NCBI RefSeq assembly: GCF_017565645.3
Contig: NZ_CP086136.1
Location: 6,307,501-6,371,500, forward strand
From: Bradyrhizobium barranii subsp. barranii
GTDB taxonomy: Bacteria > Pseudomonadota > Alphaproteobacteria > Rhizobiales > Xanthobacteraceae
DNA length: 64,000 nucleotides
Direction of reading: 5' to 3'
Position 1 is the stretch's first letter, and each line of letters begins with the position of its first letter. The notes under the pieces are model-generated. The model saw only the letters and a list, made by a program, of their open reading frames with translations. It did no database searches and had not been told where the DNA came from. A program made the translations under genes and the position numbers. Below, piece after piece: positions 37,962 to 47,123 of this stretch.

Positions 37962-38072
37962 GTCACCCTGAGGTGGCCGCTTCTTCAGCGGCCCTCGAAG
38001 GGCGACGGCCCGGCTGCGGCATCTCGGCCGCTCATCCTTCGAGGCTCGCTACGCGAGCACCTCGGGATGACG
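37962..38072. repeat. Palindromic intergenic repeat of another family
   Basis: CGTCACCCTGAGGTGGCCGC at one end and GCACCTCGGGATGACGG at the other, with CTTCGAGG/CCTCGAAG pairs inside. It belongs to a different repeat family from the 78-bp elements next to it. Confidence 0.8.
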
Positions 38073-38091
38073 GATTGGATAGTGAGCGCCG

Positions 38092-38331
38092 CTACGACAG
38101 CTTGCGCTTGCTCCGCAGCCGCAGATGCTCGTCGGCCTCTAGCTTGGTCATCCCCAGGAGATAATGCAGCACATCGAGCTTGTGGCGCTCGGCGAGCTTG
38201 CGCAACGCCCCGACCTGCTCGGCAATGAAGGCAACGGCCTCATCGACGCCGCCCTCCCCTGGTTCCTCACCGCGCGAGCCTCCCGCCACGCCTGACGCGG
38301 CGCGCGCCCGTTTCTTTCCTGGCTTAGTCAC
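38092..38331 (-). CDS. Small conserved-looking hypothetical protein
   Basis: 79 residues with a basic, Gly-rich N-terminus (MTKPGKKRARAASGVAGG) and an amphipathic helical C-terminal half (AEQVGALRKLAERHKLDVL, HYLLGMTKLEADEHL). No known domain recognised. Divergent from topA; its codon use fits the surrounding genome. Confidence 0.7.
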   Translation of the reverse strand: MTKPGKKRARAASGVAGGSRGEEPGEGGVDEAVAFIAEQVGALRKLAERHKLDVLHYLLGMTKLEADEHLRLRSKRKLS

Positions 38332-38557
38332 CAGACCCCACCCGAATCCATGCCCCGGGCGACTCTACGCTGACATTGACCGCAACTCCAAGGTGGTATT
38401 CTGCAACTTTCTCGATATGAAACTTTTCCCATTCGGGGTGCTTTCAACACCCCTCGATTTGACAGCGAGGGCCTCACCACCCATGTTCGGGTCGAAACGG
38501 CCGATCCGAATCTCATCGAAAGCGGCTCGTAATTTCCCCGTAAGTTACTGGAACTAC

Positions 38558-41302
38558 ATGAATATCGTCATTGTGGAGTCGCCGGCGAAAGCCAAGACGA
38601 TCAACAAGTATCTGGGCTCGTCCTACGAGGTTCTGGCCTCGTTCGGCCATGTCCGCGACCTCCCGGCGAAGAACGGTTCCGTCGATCCGGACGCAAATTT
38701 CAAGATGATCTGGGAGGTCGACCCCAAGGCGGCCGGCCGGCTCAACGATATCGCCAAGTCCCTGAAGGGCGCCGACCGCTTGATTCTGGCGACCGACCCT
38801 GATCGCGAGGGCGAGGCCATCTCCTGGCACGTTCTGGAGGTGTTGAAGGAAAAGCGCGCGCTGAAGGATCAGAAGATCGAGCGCGTGGTGTTCAACGCCA
38901 TCACCAAGCAGGCCGTCACGGACGCGATGAAGAATCCGCGCCAGATCGACGGCGCGCTGGTCGACGCCTACATGGCGCGCCGTGCGCTGGACTATCTGGT
39001 CGGCTTCACCCTCTCCCCCGTGCTCTGGCGCAAGCTGCCGGGCGCCCGCTCGGCCGGCCGCGTGCAGTCGGTGGCGCTGCGGCTGGTCTGCGACCGCGAG
39101 CTCGAAATCGAAAAGTTCGTGCCGCGCGAGTACTGGTCGCTGATCGCGACCCTGCTGACGCCGCGCGGCGAAGCCTTCGAGGCGCGGCTCGTCGGCGCCG
39201 ACGGCAAGAAGATCCAACGGCTCGACGTCGGCAGCGGCGCGGAAGCCGAGGACTTCAAGAAGGCGCTGGAAGCAGCCGCCTATGCCGTGACCGCGGTCGA
39301 TGCCAAGCCGGCCCGGCGCAATCCGCAGGCCCCTTTCACCACCTCGACGCTGCAGCAGGAAGCCAGCCGCAAATACGGTTTTGCGCCGGCGCACACGATG
39401 CGCATCGCCCAGCGCCTTTATGAAGGCATCGACATCGGCGGCGAGACCACCGGACTCATTACTTATATGCGTACCGACGGCGTGCAGATCGATCCGTCCG
39501 CGATCACCCAGGCGCGCAAGGTGATCGGCGAGGATTACGGCAACGCCTATGTGCCGGAGGCCCCGCGCCAGTATCAGGCCAAGGCCAAGAACGCCCAGGA
39601 AGCGCACGAAGCGATCCGCCCGACCGACATGTCGCGCCGCCCCGACAGCATGAGCCGCAAGCTCGATGCCGACCAGGCGCGACTCTATGAGCTGATCTGG
39701 AAGCGCACCATCGCGAGCCAGATGGAATCGGCCGAGCTCGAGCGCACCACCGTCGACATCACCGCGAAGGCAGGCTCCCGCACGCTGGAGCTGCGGGCGA
39801 CGGGTCAGGTCGTCAAGTTCGACGGCTTCCTTGCGCTCTACCAGGAAGGCCGCGACGACGAGGAAGACGACGATTCGCGCCGCCTGCCCGCGATGAGTGC
39901 GGGCGACGGCTTGAAGCGGCAGTCGCTCGCCGTCACCCAGCACTTCACCGAGCCGCCGCCGCGCTTCTCGGAGGCCTCGCTGGTCAAGCGCATGGAAGAG
40001 CTCGGCATCGGCCGTCCCTCGACCTATGCCTCGATCCTCCAGGTCCTGAAGGACCGCGGCTACGTCAAGCTGGAGAAGAAGCGCCTGCACGGCGAGGACA
40101 AGGGCCGCGTCGTGGTCGCCTTCCTCGAAAGCTTCTTCAGCCGCTACGTCGAATATGACTTCACCGCCAATCTGGAGGAGCAGCTCGACCGCATCTCCAA
40201 CAACGAGATCTCCTGGCAGCAGGTGCTGAAGGACTTCTGGACCGGCTTCATCGGCGCCGTCGACGAGATCAAGGATCTGCGCGTCGCCCAGGTGCTCGAC
40301 GTGCTCGACGACATGCTGGGCCAGCACATCTATCCGCCCCGCGCCGATGGCGGCGATATCAGGCAGTGCCCGAGTTGCGGCAACGGCCGGCTGAATCTCA
40401 AGGCCGGCAAGTTCGGCGCCTTCGTCGGCTGCTCGAACTATCCGGAATGCCGCTATACCCGCCAGCTCGCCGCCGACAGCGAGACCACCGCCGACCGTTC
40501 GCTCGGCCAGGACCCCGACACCGGTCGCGATGTCTGGGTCAAGGCCGGCCGCTTTGGGCCCTACATCCAGCTCGGCGAGCAGAAGGATTATGAGGAAGGC
40601 GAGAAGCCGAAGCGCGCGGGCATCCCGAAGGGCACCTCGCCGGGCGACGTCGAGCTCGAGCTTGCGCTGAAGCTGTTGTCGCTGCCGCGCGAGATCGGCA
40701 AGCATCCGGAGACCGGTCAGCCGATCACGGCAGGATTCGGCCGTTTCGGGCCGTTCGTGAAGCACGAGAAGACCTACGCCAGCCTGGAGAGCGGCGACGA
40801 GGTCTTCGATATCGGCCTCAACCGCGCGGTGACGCTGATCGCGGAAAAGGTCGCCAAGGGCCCGAGCCGCCGCTTCGGCGCCGACCCCGGCAAGGCGATC
40901 GGCGATCATCCGACGCTGGGCACCGTCACGGTGAAGAGCGGCCGTTACGGCGCCTATGTCACGGCAGGCGGCGTCAACGCGACGATCCCGGCCGAGTTCG
41001 AAAAGGACACCGTCACGCTGCCGCAGGCGATCGCGCTGATCGACGAGCGCGCGGCCAAGGGCGGCGGCAAGAAGCCGAAGAAGGCGGCGAAGCCGGCCAA
41101 GGCCAAGAAGGCTACAGAGAAGGCCGCCGACGGCGATGACGCCGCGCCGAAGCCGAAGAAACCGGCCGCCAAGAAGGCGGCCAAACCCAAATCCGAATCC
41201 ACCAGCAAGGCGCGCGCCGCCGTGTCGTCGACCGCAAAAACGTCGCCGACCAAGGCCGCCGCCCCCAAGGCTCCGGCCAAGAAGAGTGCCGGCAAGACCT
41301 AG
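38558..41302 (+). CDS. topA: DNA topoisomerase I (type IA)
   Basis: Relaxes negative supercoils. 914 residues: TOPRIM domain (MNIVIVESPAKAKTINKYLG; ATDPDREGEAISWH), the catalytic Tyr303 in GLITYMRTDGVQ, a Cys4 zinc-ribbon (CPSCGNGRLNL...C...C) near residue 605, several topoisomerase C-terminal repeats with GRFGPF/GRYGAYV, and a Lys/Ala/Pro-rich tail of ~100 residues. The ATG at 38558 fits the family N-terminus; an open frame upstream to 38180 is ignored. rnr follows 19 bp later. Confidence 0.97.
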   Translation: MNIVIVESPAKAKTINKYLGSSYEVLASFGHVRDLPAKNGSVDPDANFKMIWEVDPKAAGRLNDIAKSLKGADRLILATDPDREGEAISWHVLEVLKEKRALKDQKIERVVFNAITKQAVTDAMKNPRQIDGALVDAYMARRALDYLVGFTLSPVLWRKLPGARSAGRVQSVALRLVCDRELEIEKFVPREYWSLIATLLTPRGEAFEARLVGADGKKIQRLDVGSGAEAEDFKKALEAAAYAVTAVDAKPARRNPQAPFTTSTLQQEASRKYGFAPAHTMRIAQRLYEGIDIGGETTGLITYMRTDGVQIDPSAITQARKVIGEDYGNAYVPEAPRQYQAKAKNAQEAHEAIRPTDMSRRPDSMSRKLDADQARLYELIWKRTIASQMESAELERTTVDITAKAGSRTLELRATGQVVKFDGFLALYQEGRDDEEDDDSRRLPAMSAGDGLKRQSLAVTQHFTEPPPRFSEASLVKRMEELGIGRPSTYASILQVLKDRGYVKLEKKRLHGEDKGRVVVAFLESFFSRYVEYDFTANLEEQLDRISNNEISWQQVLKDFWTGFIGAVDEIKDLRVAQVLDVLDDMLGQHIYPPRADGGDIRQCPSCGNGRLNLKAGKFGAFVGCSNYPECRYTRQLAADSETTADRSLGQDPDTGRDVWVKAGRFGPYIQLGEQKDYEEGEKPKRAGIPKGTSPGDVELELALKLLSLPREIGKHPETGQPITAGFGRFGPFVKHEKTYASLESGDEVFDIGLNRAVTLIAEKVAKGPSRRFGADPGKAIGDHPTLGTVTVKSGRYGAYVTAGGVNATIPAEFEKDTVTLPQAIALIDERAAKGGGKKPKKAAKPAKAKKATEKAADGDDAAPKPKKPAAKKAAKPKSESTSKARAAVSSTAKTSPTKAAAPKAPAKKSAGKT

Positions 41303-41321
41303 ATCAAGAATTAGAGGTTAA

Positions 41322-43679
41322 GTGAAACGCAAGAATGACCATGGCTTTCCCGACCGGAGCGCCATCGTCGCCTTCATCAAGGCAAATCCCGGAAAGGTCG
41401 GGACCCGCGAAATTGCGCGCGAGTTCGGCCTGAAGAACGCCGATCGCATCGAGCTCAAGCGCATGCTGCGCGAGCTCGCCGACGACGGCACCATCAAGAA
41501 AAAACGCCACAAGGTTTCCGAGCCGGACGCGCTCCCGTCGACGCTGGTCGCCGACATCACCGGCCGTGACAGTGACGGCGAGCTGATCGCCTCCCCCACC
41601 GAATGGGACGAGGTCGAAAGCGGTGAACCGCCAAAAATCCTCATCGTCATGCCGCGCCGGCCAAAGCCCGGCACCGCGGCCGGTGTCGGCGATCGCGCGC
41701 TGCTGCGCGTCGAGCGCTCGGATGAGAACGAAGGCCCGGCCTATCGCGGCCACATCATCAAGGTCTTCGACAAGACGAAGAGCCGCATCCTCGGCGTGTT
41801 CCGCGAGCTTCCCGAAGGCGGCGGACGGTTGGTCCCGGTCGACAAGAAGTCCGCCGACCGCGAGCTGAACATCGCCGCGGCCGACACGCACGGCGCCCGG
41901 GACGGCGACCTCGTCAGTGTCGATATCGTCCGCACCCGCAGCTTTGGGCTGGCCTCCGGCCGGGTCAAGGAGAAGCTCGGCTCGGTCAAGTCGGAGAAGG
42001 CGATCAGCCTGATCGCGATCTACGCGCACGACATCCCCCTGCAATTCCGGCCCGCGGCGGAGCGTGAAGCCGAAGCGGCGGAGCCGGCCAATCTGAAGGG
42101 ACGTGAAGACTGGCGCGACGTCCCGCTCGTCACCATCGATCCGCCGGATGCGAAGGATCACGACGACGCGGTGCATGCGCAGCCCGATCCTGATCCGAAC
42201 AACAGACGCGGCTTCATCGTCGATGTCGCCATTGCCGATGTGAGCTTCTACGTGCGGCCGGGCACCGCGCTCGACCGCGACGCGCTCGATCGCGGCAACT
42301 CGGTGTATTTCCCGGACCGCGTCGTGCCGATGCTGCCCGAGCGCATCTCCAACAATCTCTGCTCGCTGGTGCCCGGCGAGCCGCGCGGCGCGCTCGCAGT
42401 GCGCATGGTGCTCGGCTCCGATGGTCGCAAGCGCTCGCACAGCTTCCACCGCATCCTGATGCGCTCGGCGGCGAAGCTGAACTACGCGCAGGCGCAGGCC
42501 GCGATCGACGGCCGGCCCGACGACACCACCGGCCCGCTGCTCGATCCGATCCTGAGGCCGCTCTACGCCGCCTATGCCTGCGCCAAGCGCGCCCGCGACG
42601 AGCGCGATCCGCTCAATCTCGATCTGCCCGAGCGCAAGATCCTCTTGAAGAGCGACGGCACGGTCGATCGCGTCGTCGTGCCTGAACGTCTCGATGCGCA
42701 CAAGCTGATCGAGGAGTTCATGATCCTCGCCAACGTCGCGGCGGCCGAGATGCTGGAGAAGAAGTCTCTCCCGCTGATCTACCGCGTGCATGACGAGCCG
42801 ACGCTGGAGAAGGTCCACGCGCTCGCGGAGTTTCTGGAGACGCTGGACGTTCCGTTCGCGAAAGGCGGCGCGCTGCGGCCCGCTTTGTTCAATCGCGTGC
42901 TGGCGCAGCTCGAAGGCCACGACCACTTCCCGCTGGTGAGCGAGGTCGTGTTGCGCGCCCAGGCCCAGGCCGAATATTCCGCCGAGAATTACGGTCATTT
43001 CGGCCTGAATCTGCGCCGCTACGCGCATTTCACCTCGCCGATCCGCCGCTATGCCGATCTCGTCGTGCACCGTGCGCTTGTCCGCGCGCTCGGCCTCGGC
43101 GAAGGCGCCCTGCCCGACAGCGAGACGCCGGAAAGCCTCGGCGAGGTCGCAGCCCACATCTCCGTGACTGAGCGGCGCGCGATGAAGGCGGAGCGCGAGA
43201 CCGTCGACCGCCTGATCGCCCATCACCTCGCCGACCGCATCGGCGCGAGCTTCCAGGGCCGCGTCTCCGGCGTCACGCGCGCCGGCCTGTTCGTGAAGCT
43301 AGCAGAGACCGGCGCCGACGGCCTGATCCCGATCCGATCCCTTGGCACGGAATATTTCAACTATGACGAGAGCCGGCACGCGCTTGTCGGCACGCGCAGC
43401 GGCACCATGTATCAACTCGGCGACGTCGTCGACGTCCGCCTGATCGAAGCGGCCCCCATCGCGGGCGCGCTGCGCTTCGAGCTGCTGTCGTCCTCCAGCG
43501 AGACCGCGCCGCGCGACCGCAGGCGTCCCGGCCCGCAACGCCGCCCCTCGTTCAAGGCACATCCTGGACGCAGTCCGGATAAAAAACGCAAGCCGCCGAA
43601 GCAAAAGTCCGGCAAACCCAAGAAGGGCAAGGGCAAGAACAAAGGAAAAGGCGGGGGTCAGAAGGGCAAGGCATGGTGA
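41322..43679 (+). CDS. rnr: Ribonuclease R
   Basis: Processive 3'-5' exoribonuclease of the RNB family, 785 residues. N-terminal winged-helix (REIAREFGLKNADRIELKR), cold-shock-like domains, the RNB core with IDPPDAKDHDDAVHA (metal Asp residues), HFTSPIRRYADLVVHRAL, an S1 domain (FQGRVSGVTRAGLFVKLAE) and a Lys/Gly-rich tail. The start is a GTG at 41322, preceded by GAGG. It overlaps the DUF983 gene by 7 nt and probably forms an operon with topA. Confidence 0.96.
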   Translation: MKRKNDHGFPDRSAIVAFIKANPGKVGTREIAREFGLKNADRIELKRMLRELADDGTIKKKRHKVSEPDALPSTLVADITGRDSDGELIASPTEWDEVESGEPPKILIVMPRRPKPGTAAGVGDRALLRVERSDENEGPAYRGHIIKVFDKTKSRILGVFRELPEGGGRLVPVDKKSADRELNIAAADTHGARDGDLVSVDIVRTRSFGLASGRVKEKLGSVKSEKAISLIAIYAHDIPLQFRPAAEREAEAAEPANLKGREDWRDVPLVTIDPPDAKDHDDAVHAQPDPDPNNRRGFIVDVAIADVSFYVRPGTALDRDALDRGNSVYFPDRVVPMLPERISNNLCSLVPGEPRGALAVRMVLGSDGRKRSHSFHRILMRSAAKLNYAQAQAAIDGRPDDTTGPLLDPILRPLYAAYACAKRARDERDPLNLDLPERKILLKSDGTVDRVVVPERLDAHKLIEEFMILANVAAAEMLEKKSLPLIYRVHDEPTLEKVHALAEFLETLDVPFAKGGALRPALFNRVLAQLEGHDHFPLVSEVVLRAQAQAEYSAENYGHFGLNLRRYAHFTSPIRRYADLVVHRALVRALGLGEGALPDSETPESLGEVAAHISVTERRAMKAERETVDRLIAHHLADRIGASFQGRVSGVTRAGLFVKLAETGADGLIPIRSLGTEYFNYDESRHALVGTRSGTMYQLGDVVDVRLIEAAPIAGALRFELLSSSSETAPRDRRRPGPQRRPSFKAHPGRSPDKKRKPPKQKSGKPKKGKGKNKGKGGGQKGKAW

Positions 43680-44113
43680 CGACGAGCACGGCCCCAAAGA
43701 TCTGGACGCGCGAGACCGGTCTCGTCGAGAAGCGCGACGTCTGGACGGCCATGAAGCGCGGTTTCCGCAGCCGCTGCCCGCGCTGCGGCCAGGGCAAGCT
43801 GTTCCGTGCCTTTCTCAAAACCGCGGACAATTGCTCGGTCTGCGGCCTCGATTTCACGCCGCACCGCGCAGACGATCTGCCGGCCTATCTCGTGATCGTC
43901 ATCGTCGGCCACATCGTGGTGCCCACGATCCTCTGGATCGAGACCAACTACACCACGCCGGTCTGGCTCAGCTTCGCGGCTTATCTGCCCTTCACCTTCG
44001 TCGCCTCGCTCGCGCTGCTCCAGCCGGTCAAGGGAGCTGTGGTCGGCTTGCAATGGGCTCTGCGCATGCACGGCTTTGACGACAACCCTCCGGATGGTAT
44101 TCCGCCGGTCTAA
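43673..44113 (+). CDS. DUF983 membrane protein
   Basis: 146 residues: a four-Cys motif RCPRCGQGKLF with SVCGLDF ahead of two membrane helices (LVIVIVGHIVVPTILWI; LSFAAYLPFTFVASLALL). This is the DUF983 layout; function unknown, though the gene is often next to rnr in alphaproteobacteria. It overlaps the rnr 3' end by 7 nt, so expression is probably coupled. Confidence 0.93.
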   Translation: MVTTSTAPKIWTRETGLVEKRDVWTAMKRGFRSRCPRCGQGKLFRAFLKTADNCSVCGLDFTPHRADDLPAYLVIVIVGHIVVPTILWIETNYTTPVWLSFAAYLPFTFVASLALLQPVKGAVVGLQWALRMHGFDDNPPDGIPPV

Positions 44114-44145
44114 GCAAATAATCAAAAAGCGGTTTGGGTGAGGAC

Positions 44146-44895
44146 ATGACGGATACGTCGCAGGGAGCCGAGAAGGCCAAGATCCACGAGGGCAAGGAAG
44201 CCGACCACCATCCCTATTTCCGCCCCCGCGATGCGGCGACGCTGATCCTGGTCGATCGTAGCGGCAACATTCCAAAAGTCCTGGTCGGCAAGCGCCACGA
44301 CAAGGTGGTGTTCATGCCCGGAAAGTTCGTCTTCCCCGGCGGTCGTGTCGACAAGGACGATTACCGCGTACCGTGTGCTGCACCCATCACCGCCGAGCTG
44401 GAAGCCAATCTCGCCAAGGGCAGCCCGAAGACCCCGGCCTCGCGCGCCAAGTCGCTGGCAATTGCAGCAATTCGCGAGGCCTGCGAAGAGACCGGCCTCT
44501 GCCTCGGACGCAAGACCGAGGGGAAAGCAAAACTCGAGGGTGCCTGGAAGCCGTTCGCGGATGCGGGCCTGCTGCCCGACCCCTCCAGCCTGTTCCTGAT
44601 CGCACGCGCGATCACCCCGCCCGGCCGCGTCAAGCGCTTCGATACCCGCTTCTTCACCGCGGACGCTTCCGCGATCACCCACCGCGTCGAGGGGGTGATC
44701 CATGCGGATGCCGAACTGGTCGAGCTGGTCTGGGTCGAGCTCGGCTCAAAGCCGCTCGCCGATCTGCATCCGATGACACGCAACGTGCTCAACGAGCTCG
44801 ACACGCGCCTTGCCACAGGGCCGCTCCGCCACGATGCGCCGGTGCCGTTCTTCCATTTCTACGGCGGCAAGATGCAGAAGGATATTTTGAGCTGA
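44146..44895 (+). CDS. NUDIX hydrolase
   Basis: 249 residues. NUDIX fold with VFPGGRVDKDDYRVP and the Nudix helix AIREACEETGLCLG (REUXEE core), separated by an insertion of ~35 residues compared with the classic GX5EX7REUXEEXGU spacing. It would hydrolyse a nucleoside-diphosphate-linked substrate, not identified. ATG 44146 is preceded by GAGG. Follows DUF983 by 32 bp in the conserved rnr cluster. Confidence 0.9.
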   Translation: MTDTSQGAEKAKIHEGKEADHHPYFRPRDAATLILVDRSGNIPKVLVGKRHDKVVFMPGKFVFPGGRVDKDDYRVPCAAPITAELEANLAKGSPKTPASRAKSLAIAAIREACEETGLCLGRKTEGKAKLEGAWKPFADAGLLPDPSSLFLIARAITPPGRVKRFDTRFFTADASAITHRVEGVIHADAELVELVWVELGSKPLADLHPMTRNVLNELDTRLATGPLRHDAPVPFFHFYGGKMQKDILS

Positions 44896-44922
44896 TCCGG
44901 CCACCGAACTCTCCAGGCTCGT

Positions 44923-46281
44923 TCACGCGATCAGCAAACTCAGCGCGGCACCTCTGAAGGCGCGGTCTTCGCTGCCACCTTGTCCGTGACCGATCGCCCA
45001 GTGCTGTGGCCACACCAGCTGCTCCAACCCTCGCGCCGTCGCAGACGTGAAGGACGACCAACGCGTGGAATCGTGACGACGATACAAGAGACCGCCCGGG
45101 CCCATGTCCGGGTAGATCGCGACGTGAATATCGAAACCCTCGCCCGCCGGAAGATCAGGTCCAAACCAATAGGTTGGGCTTCGCCCCGGCTCACGAGCAA
45201 CGATGGCTGTCAGGGTTTGCCTCGGTCCCCGAAGCCCAAGCCAGAACGGCGCGATCGAACCCGGCGCGAAAGCCGTGAAAATCGTCTGGGCCGCTGCGAC
45301 ATCGGTCGCAGCACTTTGCCCCACGAGCCTCAGCTCGATCCGGCGCCCGCTTTCCACACGTCCGCTGAACGGCGCTTCGACATCTCCGGGCCGCAGCTCT
45401 CTCCATTTGGCGGGATCAGGATCCGGTAGCGGCCATTCCATCCTCTCCCTGACAACGCCGTCAGTATCGAGCACCTGATAACGCAGGCCTTCCTCGTCAA
45501 GCGCGGCCTGAATGCAATGCAGATACTCGACGCCTTCCGGCATCCTGTGAGCCGTTCCCGCGCCGGCAGTGCAGATCTGCAGGACACCGCGATGCGCCTG
45601 GACGTCGAAGGCGAGGATGTGGCTGCACAGATAGGCGAGCACGTTTTCGTTCACCAGGATGTCCCAGAACGGGCGAGCATATTCGTGGCCGATCTCGCGC
45701 TGATACGTCCCGGTAAAGCCGTTGACGGGAAACACCGGGTGATGACCAAGGACGAGCTTGTGCCGGGCGTCGCCATGCGCTCTGAGCGTTGTTTCGAGCC
45801 ACGCGAGCTCGACATGGCCCTCACCTCCCAGGCCGCTCCAGAGCGTGTTGACGAACACCATCAGGAGGTCGCCGCGTCGCACGAAGTAGGAGAGGCCCGC
45901 CTGTCCCGGCGGCCCATTTTTCGGCAGCTCGAGCACGGCGCGAAACACCGCCTCGCTCATCAAATCATAGGTCGTGTGGTTGCCGGTTGTATGCCACATC
46001 GGAATGGCCGCACGGTCGAGCCATGCCATTTCCGTATCCAGCCAATAGCGCCACTGCGCGCGGAGCGCGTCGGGATCCGGCGTCAGCCCGATAATCTCAT
46101 CGCCCGGAAAGAGAATGAATTCAGGCTGAGGTCTCAAGCGCTGAACGACCGCGTTGACCGAGGCGAAGGTCTTTTCGTGCAAGGCACCCGGCACACCCGA
46201 GCAGGAGTCGCCATACAAGAGAAACTGATGGCCCTTGCCGCGCGGCAGAAGCGCGGGAATGGAGTTATTCGCTGAGGTCAT
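44923..46281 (-). CDS. Metallophosphoesterase-like protein
   Basis: 452-residue calcineurin-like phosphoesterase. Motif I appears as LYGDSCSG (the usual DxH His is missing), motif II as FPGDEIIG, then TTGNHTTYD (GNH), VLGHHPVFP (GHH) and a late CSHILAFD. A C-terminal ~130-residue beta-rich domain follows. No signal peptide is visible. Substrate unknown. It opposes the NUDIX gene and belongs to the accessory block before rpmG. Confidence 0.85.
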   Translation of the reverse strand: MTSANNSIPALLPRGKGHQFLLYGDSCSGVPGALHEKTFASVNAVVQRLRPQPEFILFPGDEIIGLTPDPDALRAQWRYWLDTEMAWLDRAAIPMWHTTGNHTTYDLMSEAVFRAVLELPKNGPPGQAGLSYFVRRGDLLMVFVNTLWSGLGGEGHVELAWLETTLRAHGDARHKLVLGHHPVFPVNGFTGTYQREIGHEYARPFWDILVNENVLAYLCSHILAFDVQAHRGVLQICTAGAGTAHRMPEGVEYLHCIQAALDEEGLRYQVLDTDGVVRERMEWPLPDPDPAKWRELRPGDVEAPFSGRVESGRRIELRLVGQSAATDVAAAQTIFTAFAPGSIAPFWLGLRGPRQTLTAIVAREPGRSPTYWFGPDLPAGEGFDIHVAIYPDMGPGGLLYRRHDSTRWSSFTSATARGLEQLVWPQHWAIGHGQGGSEDRAFRGAALSLLIA

Positions 46282-46358
46282 GGCCTTCCATTGCGGTGTT
46301 CGGCCGCGAGGATGGCAATTTCCGCAACGGGTAGCAACAGGTCGTGGCTGGACCTCAA

Positions 46359-46901
46359 TCAGGAAGCATCAGGCTCGGTACCGACATAGTCGCGCGCCGG
46401 CAATTTCAGGACGCGGCCGATCTCGCTTGCGAGCCTGTCCGCCTCCTCGCGCCTGGTGAAGCTCTGAAGCGTGATCGGCTCGGTGCCCCTGTTGCCGCAG
46501 AGATTGACGTCGTAGGTCGTCAGATCCGCATCATAGTCGTCGGTGATGCTGACGAAGTGATAGTCGGCGAGATCGCGGTGCTTGCGAATATTGAGCGGGC
46601 CGAACTGCCTGGTGATGACGATCTGGCGCAGCGTCTCGTTGAGCACGACGAAAGTGCGGTACGTCAGCAGGATGATTCCGGGGATGCCCACGAGCAGTCC
46701 CAACCCCGTGAACACCAGCACCGGTACGAGGTCATCGGCGAGCCGGCCGAAACCGGAAAAATCCTGGCGCAGGCCGAGCGCGACATTCCACAAGAGATAA
46801 CCGCTCGCGGCCAGCAGCGGCAGCGACAGCAGGCGGCCGACCCAGGGCATGGGCCGGTCGATGCGAACGGCGCCGCCGTCCACGGTCATTGCGCCTGCCA
46901 T
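46359..46901 (-). CDS. Two-span membrane protein, PH-like cytoplasmic part
   Basis: 180 residues: a short N-terminus, two adjacent membrane helices (RLLSLPLLAASGYLLWNVAL; LVPVLVFTGLGLLVGIPGII) and a soluble C-terminal region (RQIVITRQFGPLNIRKHRD...) whose beta-rich pattern resembles bacterial PH-type domains, by impression only. Start ATG 46901. Function unknown. Confidence 0.8.
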   Translation of the reverse strand: MAGAMTVDGGAVRIDRPMPWVGRLLSLPLLAASGYLLWNVALGLRQDFSGFGRLADDLVPVLVFTGLGLLVGIPGIILLTYRTFVVLNETLRQIVITRQFGPLNIRKHRDLADYHFVSITDDYDADLTTYDVNLCGNRGTEPITLQSFTRREEADRLASEIGRVLKLPARDYVGTEPDAS

Positions 46902-46968
46902 TGAAGGTCTCCTCACGGGTCCTGGCTTGGTCGGGGCGAGCGCGGGATTGGTTCGATGGTTCCCCCTT

Positions 46969-47010
46969 GTCATTCCGGGGCGCCGCGGAGCGGCGAGCCC
47001 GGAATGACGG
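46969..47010. repeat. Palindromic intergenic repeat
   Basis: GTCATTCCGGGGCGCCGCG faces CGGCGAGCCCGGAATGACG, a strong hairpin located between two divergent genes. It is a separate family from the other repeats in the window. Confidence 0.85.
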
Positions 47011-47123
47011 AAACATGCTGAGCGTGTCGCGAAAAACGAAAAAATCTTCCCGCCTCCCCCAATGGCGGAGTTCCCGCGCGCACCTATGTCTTCCCTAACG
47101 ACACCCAGAACGGATACGGGGCG

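Noticed and set aside
37143..38072. Cluster of repeats considered as a CRISPR array
   Set aside because: The repeats are two copies of a long hairpin plus a different palindrome, not short regular repeats with unique spacers; no cas genes are near.
38180..38557. 126-codon in-frame extension upstream of topA
   Set aside because: It overlaps a minus-strand small gene, has no family likeness, and the topoisomerase N-terminus fits exactly at 38558.
38513..40909. 798-codon minus-strand frame opposite topA
   Set aside because: Antisense shadow of topA; composition and lack of a start region argue against coding.
41304..43226. 640-codon minus-strand frame opposite rnr
   Set aside because: Antisense shadow of the clearly recognisable RNase R gene.
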